DNA from: Halomonas lysinitropha
GTDB lineage: Bacteria > Pseudomonadota > Gammaproteobacteria > Pseudomonadales > Halomonadaceae
DNA length: 64,000 nucleotides
NCBI RefSeq assembly: GCF_902500215.1
Contig: NZ_CABVOU010000033.1
Location: forward strand, 62,001 to 126,000
Direction: 5' to 3'
Both the position numbers and the translations under genes were made by a program. The notes beneath the pieces are model-generated. The model made no database searches, was not told where the DNA came from, and saw only the letters and a program-made list of their open reading frames with translations. This document shows, in pieces, positions 30,673-44,049 of this stretch; the first letter of the stretch is position 1; each line of letters opens with the position of its first letter.

Positions 30673-31497
30673 ATGCCCGAGTTGCCCGAAGTCGAGACTA
30701 CCCGCCGCGGCATTGCTCCTCACGTGGAAGGTCGCGAGATCGTCGAAGTGATCGTGCGCCAGGCGAGTCTGCGCGTGCCGGTGCCTGAGGATCTCGTCGA
30801 GAGGCTGATCGGCGCGCGCATCGGCGAACTCGCCCGGCGAGCCAAGTACCTGCTGGTGCCGCTCGAGGGCGAGGCGCCGGGGACCCTGCTCTGGCACCTG
30901 GGCATGTCCGGCAGCCTGCGCATGGCCCGCCTGGGCGAGCTGCCGAAGAAGCACGACCATCTCGACCTGGTGCTCGATGACGGCGCCATCTTGCGCTACC
31001 ACGATCCGCGCCGCTTCGGCTTCGTCGACTGGCTGGCCGGCAGCGCGGCGCAGGATTCGCGCCTGGCCCGGCTGGGGCCGGAGCCGCTCTCCGAGGCCTT
31101 CGATGGCGAACGCCTCTTCACGCGCTCCCGCGGCCGCCGCCTGGCGGTGAAGCCCTTCCTCATGGACAACGCCGTGGTGGTGGGGGTGGGGAACATCTAT
31201 GCCGCCGAGGCCCTGTTTCTGGCCGGTATCGACCCGCGCCGCTCCGCTGGGCGCATCTCCCGGGAGCGCTATGAGCGGCTCGCGGCGGCGGTGCGCGAGG
31301 TGCTGGCCGCTGCCATCACTCAGGGCGGTACCACTCTGCGGGATTTCGTCGGCGGCACCGGCGAGCCCGGCTACTTCAAGCAGCGGCTCAACGTCTATGG
31401 CCGCGATGGCCAACCCTGCCGACGCTGCGGCGCCGAGTTGCGCTTGGTGACCCTGGGCCAGCGAGCCAGTGTGTTCTGCGGCCACTGCCAGACCTGA
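30673..31497 (+). CDS. mutM: Formamidopyrimidine-DNA glycosylase
   Basis: Removes 8-oxoguanine and formamidopyrimidines from DNA and cuts the abasic site. 274 residues. After Met, the N-terminal proline nucleophile and Glu of [17 protein letters not shown] are intact; the start must be here for the enzyme to work, so the ATG at 30631 is excluded. The helix-two-turn-helix part contains [15 protein letters not shown], and the C-terminal zinc finger has CRRCG and FCGHCQT (CxxC...CxxC). Neighbour of rpmBG as in E. coli and of rlmI as in Pseudomonas. Confidence 0.98.
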   Translation: MPELPEVETTRRGIAPHVEGREIVEVIVRQASLRVPVPEDLVERLIGARIGELARRAKYLLVPLEGEAPGTLLWHLGMSGSLRMARLGELPKKHDHLDLVLDDGAILRYHDPRRFGFVDWLAGSAAQDSRLARLGPEPLSEAFDGERLFTRSRGRRLAVKPFLMDNAVVVGVGNIYAAEALFLAGIDPRRSAGRISRERYERLAAAVREVLAAAITQGGTTLRDFVGGTGEPGYFKQRLNVYGRDGQPCRRCGAELRLVTLGQRASVFCGHCQT

Positions 31498-31548
31498 CGA
31501 CGGCGCTGCGGCGCCGACGTTTCCTCCTCTTTCCCACGAGATGCTCCC

Positions 31549-32745
31549 ATGACCGCACTTCGCTCACTGCGTTTGAAGAAGAACGCCGACCGTCGCCTCA
31601 AGGCCGGCCATCTTTGGCTCTATTCCAACGAGATCGACATCCAGGCCACGCCGATCAAGGAGATCGAGCCCGGCGCGCAGGTGGTGGTCGAGGCCGCCAA
31701 TGGCAAGGCCATGGGGGTCGCCTATGTCAATCCGCACTCGCTGATCTGCGCCCGCATGGTGTCTCGTGACCCGGCGCAGGGGCTCGATCGCTCGCTGCTG
31801 GTGCACCGCCTCAACCAGGCGCTGGCGCTGCGCCAAGGCCTCTTCGACCAGCCCTTCTACCGCCTGGTGCATGGTGAAGGCGACTTGCTGCCGGGGCTGG
31901 TCATCGACCGCTTCGGCGACGTGCTGGTCGTGCAGCTCAATACCGCCGGCATGCAGGCCGTGCTGCCCGAACTGCTCGACGCCCTGGACAAGGTGATGTC
32001 GCCGTCGGCGGTAGTGCTGCGCAACGACACCAGCGGGAGACGCCAGGAAGGTCTCGAGGCTGGCGTCGAGGTCGTGAAGGGGGAATTGCCTGACCAGGTG
32101 CTGCTGGAGGAGAACGGCGTCAAGTTTGCTGCTCCCGTACTCGACGGCCAGAAGACCGGCTGGTTCTTCGATCATCGCGCCAACCGCGCCTGGCTCAATG
32201 GTCTGGTGGCCGGCAAGCGCGTGCTGGACCTGTTCAGCTATGTGGGTGGCTGGGGCGTGCAGGCCGCGGCCAACGGGGCTCGAGAGGTGCTCTGCGTGGA
32301 TTCTTCCGGTCCGGCCCTGGAACGGGTCACCGAGAATGCGGCTCTGAACGGGCTTCATGAGCAGGTGACGGTAGGCGAGGGCGATGCCTTCGAGGTCCTG
32401 GCGGCCCTCAAGGCCGAGGGGGAGGAGTTCGACGTGGTGATCCTCGACCCGCCCGCCTTTATCCGCAAGCGTAAGGACATTCCCAGCGGTGAGCGAGCCT
32501 ACGGCAAGCTCAACCGCGAGGCGATGCGCCTGCTGGGGCGTGACGGCCTGCTGCTCTCGGCCTCCTGTTCCATGCACCTGGCCCCGGAGCGTCTGGTGGA
32601 CGTGGTACGCGGGGCGGTGCGTCATCAGGATCGTCAGGGACAGATCCTTTTCCAGGGCCACCAGGGGGCGGACCACCCGATCCATCCGGCGATTCCCGAG
32701 ACCGCCTACCTCAAGGCCCTGGGCGTTCGGGTCTTCCGGGACTGA
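31549..32745 (+). CDS. rlmI: 23S rRNA (cytosine-1962-C5)-methyltransferase
   Basis: SAM-dependent RNA methyltransferase of 398 residues. The N-terminal PUA domain (LKAGHLWLYSNEID to about residue 75) precedes an EEHEE-like domain and the Rossmann domain with VLDLFSYVGGWGVQAAANGA, VILDPPAFIRKRKD and the catalytic-type cysteine in LLLSASCSMHL. GQKTGWFFDHRANR is a family signature. No strong ribosome binding site is visible. It follows mutM after 51 nt. Confidence 0.93.
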   Translation: MTALRSLRLKKNADRRLKAGHLWLYSNEIDIQATPIKEIEPGAQVVVEAANGKAMGVAYVNPHSLICARMVSRDPAQGLDRSLLVHRLNQALALRQGLFDQPFYRLVHGEGDLLPGLVIDRFGDVLVVQLNTAGMQAVLPELLDALDKVMSPSAVVLRNDTSGRRQEGLEAGVEVVKGELPDQVLLEENGVKFAAPVLDGQKTGWFFDHRANRAWLNGLVAGKRVLDLFSYVGGWGVQAAANGAREVLCVDSSGPALERVTENAALNGLHEQVTVGEGDAFEVLAALKAEGEEFDVVILDPPAFIRKRKDIPSGERAYGKLNREAMRLLGRDGLLLSASCSMHLAPERLVDVVRGAVRHQDRQGQILFQGHQGADHPIHPAIPETAYLKALGVRVFRD

Positions 32746-32751
32746 TTCCCG

Positions 32752-33087
32752 ATGGTCCCTGGCTACATTCGTGCCTTTGCCCACTCCAATGCGCTGCTGG
32801 TCAGCCACGTACACAATGTGCTGACGGCGGCCGGCATTCCCGCGGAGCTGCGCAATATGACCCTGGGGGGTGGCGCCGGTGAGCTGCCGCTGGGAGAGTG
32901 TGAGCCGGAGGTATGGGTGGCGCCCCATAACCACGAACGGGCCGAGGCCCTTATCCACCAGACCCTGGAAGGAACGAGCGAGCGCCCGGCATGGACCTGT
33001 CCTGGCTGCCGGGAGCGCCTGGAGGGCGTCTTCGATACCTGCTGGAACTGCGGTACGAACCGTCCCCTGGGCCATAAGGAGTCGTGA
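32752..33087 (+). CDS. DUF2007 protein with C-terminal zinc ribbon
   Basis: 111 residues. Residues 5-70 fit the DUF2007 fold (PII-like, called putative signal transducing protein): AHSNALLVSHVHNVLTAAGI and the EPEVWVAPHNHERAEALI strand-helix. Residues 80-105 carry CPGC and CWNC, a zinc ribbon. Function unknown. It starts 6 nt after rlmI and ends 1 nt before the thioesterase ATG, so all three are probably one transcript. Confidence 0.82.
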   Translation: MVPGYIRAFAHSNALLVSHVHNVLTAAGIPAELRNMTLGGGAGELPLGECEPEVWVAPHNHERAEALIHQTLEGTSERPAWTCPGCRERLEGVFDTCWNCGTNRPLGHKES

Positions 33088-33088
33088 G

Positions 33089-33529
33089 ATGGAATGGGAC
33101 TTGCCCCAGCCTTTCGTCATCGAGATCGTCGTCGCTCCCTCGGCCATCGACGAGTACGAGCACGCCAACAACGCCGAGTACCTGAGGTGGATCGAGCAGG
33201 TCAGCTGGGCCCACTCCGAGTCGCTGGGCCTTTCTCTTGCGCGTTACCGTGAGCTGGACCGCGGCATGGCGGTACATCGCCACGAGCTTGACTACCTGGC
33301 GCCGGCCTTCGAAGGGGATCGACTCCGGTTGGCCACCTGGATCATCGACCTTGAAGGCCGCCTGACCCTGACGCGTCGTTTTCAGCTGTTGCGTCCCGCC
33401 GATGGCCGAACCCTGCTTCGCGCACGCACCCGTTTCGCCTGCATCGAGCTTTCCAGCGGCCGCCCGCGGCGCCTGCCCGATGAGTACCGCAGGATCTATG
33501 GCGAGGCCGCGGTTGCGGACACCCCCTGA
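33089..33529 (+). CDS. Hotdog-fold acyl-CoA thioesterase (4HBT/YbgC type)
   Basis: 146 residues. IDEYEHANNAEYLRWIEQ is the catalytic loop and helix of the 4-hydroxybenzoyl-CoA thioesterase group (usual form DxxGHVNNxxY; here Glu replaces the Gly). HRHELDYLAPAFEGDRL and TRRFQLLRPADGRTLLRART are the hotdog strands. The substrate is unknown, probably an acyl-CoA. ATG at 33089 lies 7 nt after AAGGAG, directly behind the DUF2007 gene. Confidence 0.85.
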   Translation: MEWDLPQPFVIEIVVAPSAIDEYEHANNAEYLRWIEQVSWAHSESLGLSLARYRELDRGMAVHRHELDYLAPAFEGDRLRLATWIIDLEGRLTLTRRFQLLRPADGRTLLRARTRFACIELSSGRPRRLPDEYRRIYGEAAVADTP

Positions 33530-33685
33530 ATTTCTGTTTACCTTCCGTCTTGAAAAGAAAAAGATCGGCGTATGGTGGTTTAGGCGATAATTTCTTCTGT
33601 TCTTTCATCTGGAATCTGTGTGAATGTCCTCGCTATGCTGTAATGGACAGGAAGCCCATCCAGTGACAGCTCCCAGGAGAAGCCC

Positions 33686-34801
33686 ATGCAGATTGCCGTG
33701 CCCAAGGAAATCAAGAACCACGAGTACCGTGTCGCCCTGACGCCCACCGGGGCCAGGGAACTGGTCCGCCGCGGTCATACGGTCACGGTACAGGCCGGCG
33801 CCGGTGAAGGTGCCGGTTTTGCCGATGCCGCCTTTGAAGCCGCCGGGGCGCGTCTCGAGGCCGACGTGGCCAAGCTCTGGGACGACGCCGAGCTGATCCT
33901 GAAGGTCAAGGAGCCCCAGGCCGAGGAAGTTGCGCGTCTCAAGGCAGGCCAGACGCTCTTCACCTACCTGCATCTGGCCGCCGAGGAGAAGCTCACCCGC
34001 GGCCTGATGGCGAGCGGCGCCACCTGTATCGCCTACGAGACCATCACCGACCGCCAGGGTGGCCTGCCGCTGCTCGCGCCGATGAGCACCGTGGCAGGCC
34101 GCATGGCCATCCAGGCCGGCGCCCACAGCCTGGAGAAGGCCCAGGGCGGCTCAGGTGTGCTGCTGCCCGGGGTGCCGGGGGTGGCACCGGCCAGGGTGGC
34201 CGTGATCGGCGGCGGCGTGGTGGGCGAGAATGCCGCCCGCATGGCACTGGGCCTGGGCGCCGAGGTAACGGTGCTCGACAAGTCGATTCCGCGCCTCGAG
34301 ACCCTGGACGATCGCTACCAGGGCCGCATGAAGACCGTGTTCTCCACCGCCGATGCCATCGACGAGGCGGTGCGCGAGTGCGACCTGATCGTCGGCGCCG
34401 TGCTGATTCCGGGGGCCGCCGCGCCCAAGCTGATCACCCGGGAGATGCTCGCCGAGATGAAAGCCGGCAGCGTGCTGGTGGACGTGGCCATCGATCAGGG
34501 CGGCTGCTTCGAGACTAGCCGGGCCACTACCCACACCGACCCGACCTATATCGTGGATGGGATCGTGCACTACTGTGTGGCCAACATGCCTGGCGCCGTG
34601 GCGCGCACATCCACCCAGGCGCTGATCAACGCCACCCTGCCATTCGTCATTGCGCTCGCCGACAAGGGCTGGCAGCAGGCGCTGGCCGACGACGCCCACT
34701 TCGCCGCCGGCCTCAACGTTCACGATGGGCAGGTGACCTATCAGGCGGTGGCCGAGGCCTTCGGACTGGAATATGTCGAGCCTGCCGGCATGTTGCGCTG
34801 A
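33686..34801 (+). CDS. ald: Alanine dehydrogenase
   Basis: NAD-dependent interconversion of alanine with pyruvate and ammonia. 371 residues. [20 protein letters not shown] is the family start; KVKEPQ carries the substrate lysine region, TYLHLAA the catalytic-type His, and [20 protein letters not shown] the NAD-binding Rossmann loop. [15 protein letters not shown] and [16 protein letters not shown] complete the match. It has its own AT-rich upstream region of about 150 bp and an AGGAG. In Gammaproteobacteria it usually serves alanine catabolism. Confidence 0.97.
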   Translation: MQIAVPKEIKNHEYRVALTPTGARELVRRGHTVTVQAGAGEGAGFADAAFEAAGARLEADVAKLWDDAELILKVKEPQAEEVARLKAGQTLFTYLHLAAEEKLTRGLMASGATCIAYETITDRQGGLPLLAPMSTVAGRMAIQAGAHSLEKAQGGSGVLLPGVPGVAPARVAVIGGGVVGENAARMALGLGAEVTVLDKSIPRLETLDDRYQGRMKTVFSTADAIDEAVRECDLIVGAVLIPGAAAPKLITREMLAEMKAGSVLVDVAIDQGGCFETSRATTHTDPTYIVDGIVHYCVANMPGAVARTSTQALINATLPFVIALADKGWQQALADDAHFAAGLNVHDGQVTYQAVAEAFGLEYVEPAGMLR

Positions 34802-34881
34802 AGGTGCGGGCCCCGGTCGCCTTGATCGGGGCCTCGCGTTACCATAGCGGCCATTTCCGAACAGCAGAGTCCGCTTACCCC

Positions 34882-35907
34882 ATGAGTGCAGCTTCCGAGA
34901 AGACCCGGGTTCTTACCGGCATCACCACCACCGGCACCCCCCATCTGGGCAACTACGTGGGGGCGATCAAGCCCGCCATCGCCGCGAGCCAGGACCCGAA
35001 CGTCCAGTCCTACTATTTCCTGGCCGATCTGCATGCGCTGATCAAGTGTCAGGACCCTCGCCGGGTGCAGGAGTCGCGCCTGGAGATCGCCGCCACCTGG
35101 CTGGCGCTGGGTCTGGATACCGACAACGCCATCTTCTATCGCCAGTCGGACGTGCCGGAGATCCCCGAGCTCACCTGGCTGCTCTCCTGCGTCTGCGCCA
35201 AGGGGCTGATGAACCGTGCCCATGCCTACAAGGCGGCGGTGGCCGAGAATGAGGCTGCCGGCAACCAGGATCCGGACAAGGGCATCTCCATGGGGTTGTT
35301 CGGCTACCCGGTGCTGATGGCTGCCGACATCCTGATGTTCAACGCCAACAAGGTGCCGGTGGGTCGCGACCAGATCCAGCACATCGAGATGGCCCGCGAC
35401 ATCGCCGGGCGCTTCAACCACCTCTACAAGGGGCAGTACTTCACCCTGCCCGATGCCGTGGTGGACGAGCGGGTGGAGGTCCTGGGCGGACTGGATGGCC
35501 GCAAGATGTCCAAGAGCTACAACAATACCATCCCGCTGTTTGTCTCGGAGAAGAAGCTGCTGAAGCTGGTCCGCAAGATCAAGACCAACTCCCTGGAGCC
35601 CGGCGAACCCAAGGACCCGTCGACCTGTACCCTCTTCCAGATCTACTCGGCCTTCGCCACGGCCGAAGAGACCGGGGCCATGCGCACCGAGTACGCCAAC
35701 GGCATCGGCTGGGGCGAGGCCAAGAACCGGCTCTTCGAGCTGCTTAACGAACAGCTGCGCGAACCCCGCGAGCGCTACCAGGCGCTGATGGAGGACCCCG
35801 GCCACATCGAGCAGGTGCTGACCAAGGGGGCCGAGCGGGCCCGTGCCGAGGCGGTGCCCTTCATGGATCGCCTGCGCCAGGCAGCGGGGCTCGGACGCTT
35901 CGTCTGA
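34882..35907 (+). CDS. trpS: Tryptophanyl-tRNA synthetase
   Basis: Class I synthetase charging tRNA-Trp. 341 residues. The HIGH-type motif is [10 protein letters not shown] and the KMSKS motif is [36 protein letters not shown] and [16 protein letters not shown] are typical of the family. ATG at 34882 starts [13 protein letters not shown]; upstream codons are not conserved. Followed by a strong terminator. Confidence 0.97.
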   Translation: MSAASEKTRVLTGITTTGTPHLGNYVGAIKPAIAASQDPNVQSYYFLADLHALIKCQDPRRVQESRLEIAATWLALGLDTDNAIFYRQSDVPEIPELTWLLSCVCAKGLMNRAHAYKAAVAENEAAGNQDPDKGISMGLFGYPVLMAADILMFNANKVPVGRDQIQHIEMARDIAGRFNHLYKGQYFTLPDAVVDERVEVLGGLDGRKMSKSYNNTIPLFVSEKKLLKLVRKIKTNSLEPGEPKDPSTCTLFQIYSAFATAEETGAMRTEYANGIGWGEAKNRLFELLNEQLREPRERYQALMEDPGHIEQVLTKGAERARAEAVPFMDRLRQAAGLGRFV

Positions 35908-35931
35908 TGCATGGCCGTGCATATCGACAAT

Positions 35932-35957
35932 ACGGGCGCCTTCGGGCGCCCGTTGTC
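35932..35957 (+). terminator. Rho-independent terminator after trpS
   Basis: A perfect 9-bp stem, ACGGGCGCC/GGCGCCCGT, with a TTCG loop, followed by TGTCATT. Confidence 0.85.
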
Positions 35958-35988
35958 ATTGCAGCAAGGGGGAGTGTTATTCTTTCTG

Positions 35989-36000
35989 ATTATCGATAAT
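35989..36000. promoter_or_regulatory. 12-bp perfect palindrome in the AT-rich region before the YeeE/YedE gene
   Basis: ATTATCGATAAT is a perfect dyad in an AT-rich stretch (about 35970-36030) that stands out from the GC-rich surroundings and lies about 95 bp before the start codon. A regulator binding site is plausible; none is identified. Confidence 0.35.
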
Positions 36001-36093
36001 TTGTTTTAAATACTTTTACGTGCTTTTCGAGAGTGGCTAGGATAGTCGACTTATCGGGCTTCATGCCCCTGATGATCGCGTAGAGAGCACACC

Positions 36094-37302
36094 ATGAGTG
36101 AACTCGCCCTGACACAACGTTCCCGACTTTCCGTTTCCGCCGTGGCGGCCGGCGCTCTGCTGCTGGGCGCCCTGGTCGTGGGCGCCGCTTTCGGCGCTCG
36201 CGTAGGCGCCCTGATGGTGGTGGGCGGCCTGCTGGGCATGGTGCTCTACCATGCCGCCTTCGGCTTTACTTCCGCCTGGCGGGTCTTTATCACCGAGCGG
36301 CGTGGCCGCGGCCTGCGTGCCCAGATGGTGATGCTGGCCATTGCGGTGCTGCTGTTCTTCCCGGCGCTGGGTGCGGGTAGCCTCTTCGGCCAGTCGGTCT
36401 ATGGTTTCGTGGCCCCGATCGGCGTCTCCGTAGTCGCCGGCGCCTTCCTGTTTGGTCTCGGCATGCAGCTCGGCGGCGGCTGCGCCTCGGGTACCCTGTT
36501 CACCGCCGGCGGTGGCAACGCCCGCATGCTGATTACCCTGCTGTTCTTCATCGTCGGCTCGCTGATCGGTACCGCCCACTTCAGCTGGTGGCAGAGCCTG
36601 CCCGCCTTCCAGCCGGTATCGCTGGTCAAGACCGCCGGGACTGGAGGCGGGATCGCCATCAGCCTGGTACTTTTCGCCGCCATTGCCGCCTTCACCATAG
36701 GGATGGAGAAGCGTCGTCATGGCGAGTTGGAGCGGGCTCCGACGGTCGATGCCGGCAACCGTCGCTGGCTGACCGGCCCCTGGCCTTTGCTGGCGGGGGC
36801 CGTGGGCCTGGCCCTGCTCAACTTCGCCACCCTGGCACTGGCCGGCCGCCCCTGGGGCATCACCTCCGCTTTCGCCCTATGGGGCGCCAAGGGTTTCGAG
36901 GCGCTCGGTGGCGACGTCAGCCAGTGGGGCTACTGGCAGTCATCGTGGAATGCGGCTGCCCTGGAGGCCACCCTCTGGCGCGACATTACCAGCGTGATGA
37001 ACATCGGCATCCTGCTAGGGGCGCTGCTGGCGGCGTCGCTGGCCGGCAAGTTCGCCCCCAACTTTCGTATTCCGGCCAGATCGGTGCTGGCGGCGATAAT
37101 AGGCGGCCTGATGCTCGGCTACGGGGCTCGCCTGGCCTTTGGCTGCAATATCGGCGCCTACTTCAGCGGCATTGCCTCCGGCAGCCTGCATGGCTGGGTA
37201 TGGCTGGTGGCCGCCTTTGCCGGCAATATGCTCGGAGTGAAGCTGCGTCCCTTCTTTTTCGAAGGGAAGCCAACCCGTCCTCCCGTCGCGAAAGGCTGCT
37301 GA
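36094..37302 (+). CDS. YeeE/YedE-type sulfur compound transporter
   Basis: 402-residue polytopic inner-membrane protein of the Sulf_transp family (the family of the thiosulfate importer TsuA). Two inverted repeats each carry the conserved cysteine motif: GMQLGGGCASGTLFTAGGG and ARLAFGCNIGAYFSGIASG. About ten membrane segments. Thiosulfate or a related sulfur anion is the likely substrate, inferred from family. No tusA-like gene is adjacent, unlike many family loci. It is flanked by its own palindrome-bearing upstream region and a strong terminator, so it is a single-gene unit. Confidence 0.9.
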   Translation: MSELALTQRSRLSVSAVAAGALLLGALVVGAAFGARVGALMVVGGLLGMVLYHAAFGFTSAWRVFITERRGRGLRAQMVMLAIAVLLFFPALGAGSLFGQSVYGFVAPIGVSVVAGAFLFGLGMQLGGGCASGTLFTAGGGNARMLITLLFFIVGSLIGTAHFSWWQSLPAFQPVSLVKTAGTGGGIAISLVLFAAIAAFTIGMEKRRHGELERAPTVDAGNRRWLTGPWPLLAGAVGLALLNFATLALAGRPWGITSAFALWGAKGFEALGGDVSQWGYWQSSWNAAALEATLWRDITSVMNIGILLGALLAASLAGKFAPNFRIPARSVLAAIIGGLMLGYGARLAFGCNIGAYFSGIASGSLHGWVWLVAAFAGNMLGVKLRPFFFEGKPTRPPVAKGC

Positions 37303-37325
37303 GCCAGGTACCCGCCAGCAGCGTT

Positions 37326-37359
37326 GACGCCCCGGCCCCAGCCCGGGGCGTCGTTTTTT
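37326..37359 (+). terminator. Strong rho-independent terminator after the YeeE/YedE gene
   Basis: A perfect 10-bp stem, GACGCCCCGG/CCGGGGCGTC, a 7-nt loop and, one base later, six T residues. Confidence 0.92.
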
Positions 37360-37435
37360 GCCGCGTGCTAGAGTTGATGGCAAGGCGTCGACAGAGCGCC
37401 AACGGCCCGTCCCAGTCACCGTATCGAGGCGAGAG

Positions 37436-39115
37436 ATGACCATCGACCAGAAGCGTCCCCTCTACATCCCCTATGCCGGCCCGCCGCTGCTCGAGATGCC
37501 GCTGCTCAACAAGGGTAGTGCTTTCACCCGCGAAGAACGCCTGGAATTCAACCTGATCGGCCTGCTGCCCCAGAATGTGGAGACCATCGAGGAGCAGGTG
37601 GAACGGGCCTATCGACAGTACAGCCAATGCCAGAACGATCTGGACAAGCACATCTATTTGCGCGCCATCCAGGATGACAACGAGACCCTCTACTACCGGC
37701 TGGTCACTGAGCATCTCCAGGAGATGCTGCCGATCATCTATACCCCCACGGTCGGCAAGGCGTGCGAGGAGTTCTCCAACATCTATCGCAATCACCGAGG
37801 CCTGTTCATCGCCTATCCGGACCGCGACCACATGGATGACATCCTGCGCAGCTCCACCAAGGACAAGGTCAAGGTGATCGTGGTCACCGACGGCGAACGT
37901 ATCCTGGGGCTCGGCGACCAGGGCATCGGCGGCATGGGGATCCCCATCGGCAAGTTGGCGCTCTACACCGCCTGCGGCGGTATCAGCCCGGCCTATACTC
38001 AGCCGATCATGCTCGACGTGGGCACCAACAACCAGGCGCTGCTCGACGACCCCATGTACATGGGGTGGCGCCACCGCCGGGTATCCCAGGAGGAGTACGA
38101 TGCCTTCATGGCGGAATTTATCGCCGCGGTGAAGCGCCGTTGGCCGGGTGTATTACTGCAGTTCGAAGACTTTGCACAGGCCAATGCCCTGCCGCTGCTC
38201 GATCGCTATCGCAACGAGCTCTGCTGTTTCAATGACGATGTTCAGGGAACGGCTTCGGTGGTAGTCGGGACCCTGATGGCGGCCTGCCAGGCCCGTGAAC
38301 AGGGCATCGGACAACAGCGAGTGGTGTTCGTCGGGGCGGGTTCCGCCGGTTGTGGCATCGCGGAGCAGGTGGTGGTGGCCATGCAGGCGGAGGGCCTGAC
38401 GGAAAGAGAAGCGCGTTCGCGTATCTACATGGTTGACCGCGAGGGGTTGGTCACCTCCGAACAGGCCTGGCTTCGCGACTTCCAGGGCCGGCTGGCCCAC
38501 GATCCCGAGCTGGTGGTCGGTTGGGACGGCCAGGCGCTGCTCGAGGTGATGCGACGGGTCGAGCCCACCGTGTTGATCGGGGTCTGCGGCATGCCGGGTA
38601 TCTTCACCGAGAAGGTAGTGCGCGCGATGCATGCCGGCTGCGAAATGCCGCTGATCATGCCGCTCTCCAATCCCACGTCCCGCGCCGAGGCGGTGCCGGA
38701 GGACGTTATCCGCTGGACCGATGGTGCGGCTCTGGTGGCCACTGGTAGTCCTTTCCCACCGGTGGAGTATGGCGGCCGCAGCATTCCTATCGCCCAGTGC
38801 AACAACGCCTACATTTTCCCGGGGATCGGTCTTGGCGTGGTAGCGTCGGCGGCAAAGCGTGTCACCGATGCCATGCTGATGGCCTCGTCCCGGGCGCTGG
38901 CCCGTGAGGCGCCGCTGGTCAAGCACGGGGAGGGTGCGCTGCTCCCGCCGCTCTCTCATATCCGTGAACTCTCCAAGGCGATCGCCTTCGACGTGGCCGC
39001 CCAGGCCCAAGGCGAGGGCGTGGCACTGAAGACCAACGGCATCAAGTTGCGCGAGGCCATCGAGCGCAGCTGCTGGTCGCCGGCGTATCGGCGCTATCGC
39101 CGCCGTTCGTTCTAA
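37436..39115 (+). CDS. maeA: NAD-dependent malic enzyme
   Basis: Oxidative decarboxylation of malate to pyruvate. 559 residues (E. coli MaeA 565). [20 protein letters not shown] starts the conserved N-domain; [12 protein letters not shown] carries the catalytic-type Tyr; [17 protein letters not shown] the catalytic Lys loop; QFEDFAQ and [13 protein letters not shown] the metal ligands; [16 protein letters not shown] the NAD Rossmann loop; [11 protein letters not shown] the malate site. ATG at 37436 follows GAGG by 6 nt. Confidence 0.97.
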   Translation: MTIDQKRPLYIPYAGPPLLEMPLLNKGSAFTREERLEFNLIGLLPQNVETIEEQVERAYRQYSQCQNDLDKHIYLRAIQDDNETLYYRLVTEHLQEMLPIIYTPTVGKACEEFSNIYRNHRGLFIAYPDRDHMDDILRSSTKDKVKVIVVTDGERILGLGDQGIGGMGIPIGKLALYTACGGISPAYTQPIMLDVGTNNQALLDDPMYMGWRHRRVSQEEYDAFMAEFIAAVKRRWPGVLLQFEDFAQANALPLLDRYRNELCCFNDDVQGTASVVVGTLMAACQAREQGIGQQRVVFVGAGSAGCGIAEQVVVAMQAEGLTEREARSRIYMVDREGLVTSEQAWLRDFQGRLAHDPELVVGWDGQALLEVMRRVEPTVLIGVCGMPGIFTEKVVRAMHAGCEMPLIMPLSNPTSRAEAVPEDVIRWTDGAALVATGSPFPPVEYGGRSIPIAQCNNAYIFPGIGLGVVASAAKRVTDAMLMASSRALAREAPLVKHGEGALLPPLSHIRELSKAIAFDVAAQAQGEGVALKTNGIKLREAIERSCWSPAYRRYRRRSF

Positions 39116-39165
39116 GCGACGAGCAACGAGCAGTAGTATTTTCTTGTCCGGAGCCCGAACCCAAG

Positions 39166-39198
39166 AAGGCCCCGCCGAGCTACCCGGCGGGGCCTTTG
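39166..39198 (+). terminator. Strong terminator after maeA
   Basis: A perfect 12-bp stem, AAGGCCCCGCCG/CGGCGGGGCCTT, around a 7-nt loop (AGCTACC). Confidence 0.88.
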
Positions 39199-39229
39199 CT
39201 CCTTGTGGCTTATGCAATACTCAGTTCAA

Positions 39230-39296
39230 GTAGGCCGGATAAGCCGAAGGCGCATCCGGCGTAGTCGCCCGGTGCGCTGGCGCTTACCGGGCCTAG
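39230..39296. repeat. Inverted pair of REP-like elements (BIME-like) between maeA and acnA
   Basis: Element 1 (39230-39260) is GTAG followed by the stem GCCGGAT/ATCCGGC, a bulged AA and an inner GCC-GAA-GGC hairpin. Element 2 (39267-39296), in opposite orientation, is GCCCGGT/ACCGGGC with an inner GCGC-TG-GCGC hairpin and a bulged TT, and ends in CTAG. Foot tetranucleotide, two-base bulge and inverted pairing are the hallmarks of REP sequences mobilised by RAYT transposases, and the sequences resemble E. coli REPs closely. It sits between convergent genes, the usual place. Confidence 0.7.
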
Positions 39297-39318
39297 GTGG
39301 CTGGTCAGGCCGACCCGC

Positions 39319-42063
<2,745 letters not shown>

Positions 42064-42248
42064 GCTGTCTGTCCTCCTTTCGCATCGCGGGGAGTGAGGG
42101 CACCATCCTGGCACCTTGGTGGTTACATGGTCATGATAGATGGCCTTTTCAAGCGTTGCCTGGAGCGGATGCTATTCGAGCTCCCTTGAAATGCCGACCT
42201 TGCCCCCTCATATTGCTGCACTACGGTACGAGGGTTCCAGGAGGCCGG

Positions 42249-43465
<1,217 letters not shown>

Positions 43466-43533
43466 CAGCACCAAGTCGCAAGCGCCGAGCGCCAAGCTGA
43501 CAAGTGCGGGCAGGGGTGTTTGTGCTGAAACAG

Positions 43534-43572
43534 AATTGACCCCGTTGGTTGTGAAAGCCAACGGGGTTAATT
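43534..43572. terminator. Long hairpin terminator between trxB and slyX
   Basis: A 10-bp perfect core (ACCCCGTTGG/CCAACGGGGT) extends through one G-T pair to AATT/AATT, about 15 bp in all, with a 9-nt loop. It is flanked by a short inverted copy of the heptamer unit at 43482-43493 and the heptamer array on the other side. T-rich DNA on both sides allows action in either direction. Confidence 0.75.
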
Positions 43573-43606
43573 GTTGACGCAAGCCAGGCGTTAGCGATCA
43601 TTCTGC

Positions 43607-43710
43607 GGCGCTCGGCGCTCGGCGCTCGGCGCTCGGCGCTCGGCGCTCGGCGCTCGGCGCTCGGCGCTCGGCGCTCGGCGCTCGGCGCTCGGCGCTCGGC
43701 GCTCGGCGCT
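43607..43710. repeat. 7-bp tandem repeat GGCGCTC, 14 perfect copies plus a partial
   Basis: GGCGCTC repeats without error from 43607 to 43704, and a last partial unit (GGCGCT) runs to 43710, into the slyX stop codon at 43709-43711. Related units occur in inverse orientation at 43482-43493 (GCGCCGAGCGCC), just after trxB. The perfect copies imply recent slippage, so the copy number probably varies between strains. Confidence 0.97.
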
Positions 43711-43954
43711 AGTAGTGCGGCGGCACCTCGTCCTCTGGGCCTGGCGTCGCCGTGTCGTTTTCCTGCAGTGCCCGCTGTTGGTCGCGCAGTCTCTCCTGCA
43801 TCAGCACGTTGAGCCGCTCGAGGTGTGACAGCCGCTTCTCCTGATTGGCCACGGCCACGTCGAGGGTGTCGAGCCAGTGCTCCTGATAGGCGATTCGGCT
43901 CTCCAGAGCCTCCAGGCGCCGTGCCAGCTCGGCAGGCGTCGAATCGGTGCTCAT
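43709..43954 (-). CDS. slyX: SlyX family coiled-coil protein
   Basis: 81 residues. LARRLEALESRIAYQEHWL and VANQEKRLSHLERLNVLMQE are the SlyX coiled coil; the C-terminus ends GPEDEVPPHY, like the PPHY end of E. coli SlyX. Function unknown. ATG at 43954 has AAGGGG upstream; an alternative ATG at 43987 adds 11 poorly conserved residues. Its stop codon adjoins a 7-bp tandem array. Confidence 0.92.
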   Translation of the reverse strand: MSTDSTPAELARRLEALESRIAYQEHWLDTLDVAVANQEKRLSHLERLNVLMQERLRDQQRALQENDTATPGPEDEVPPHY

Positions 43955-44049
43955 GGTAGAATCCCCTTGTCGAGTGTTGCCGTTCATCGTGGCACCTCCA
44001 TCATGATGTGTTCCTTCCTTTCACCCCGACAAGAGAGTTCTACAGGTCC

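Noticed and set aside
43607..43710. Repeat array as a CRISPR or coding repeat
   Set aside because: Units are 7 bp with no spacers, and the array starts outside the slyX frame beyond its stop.
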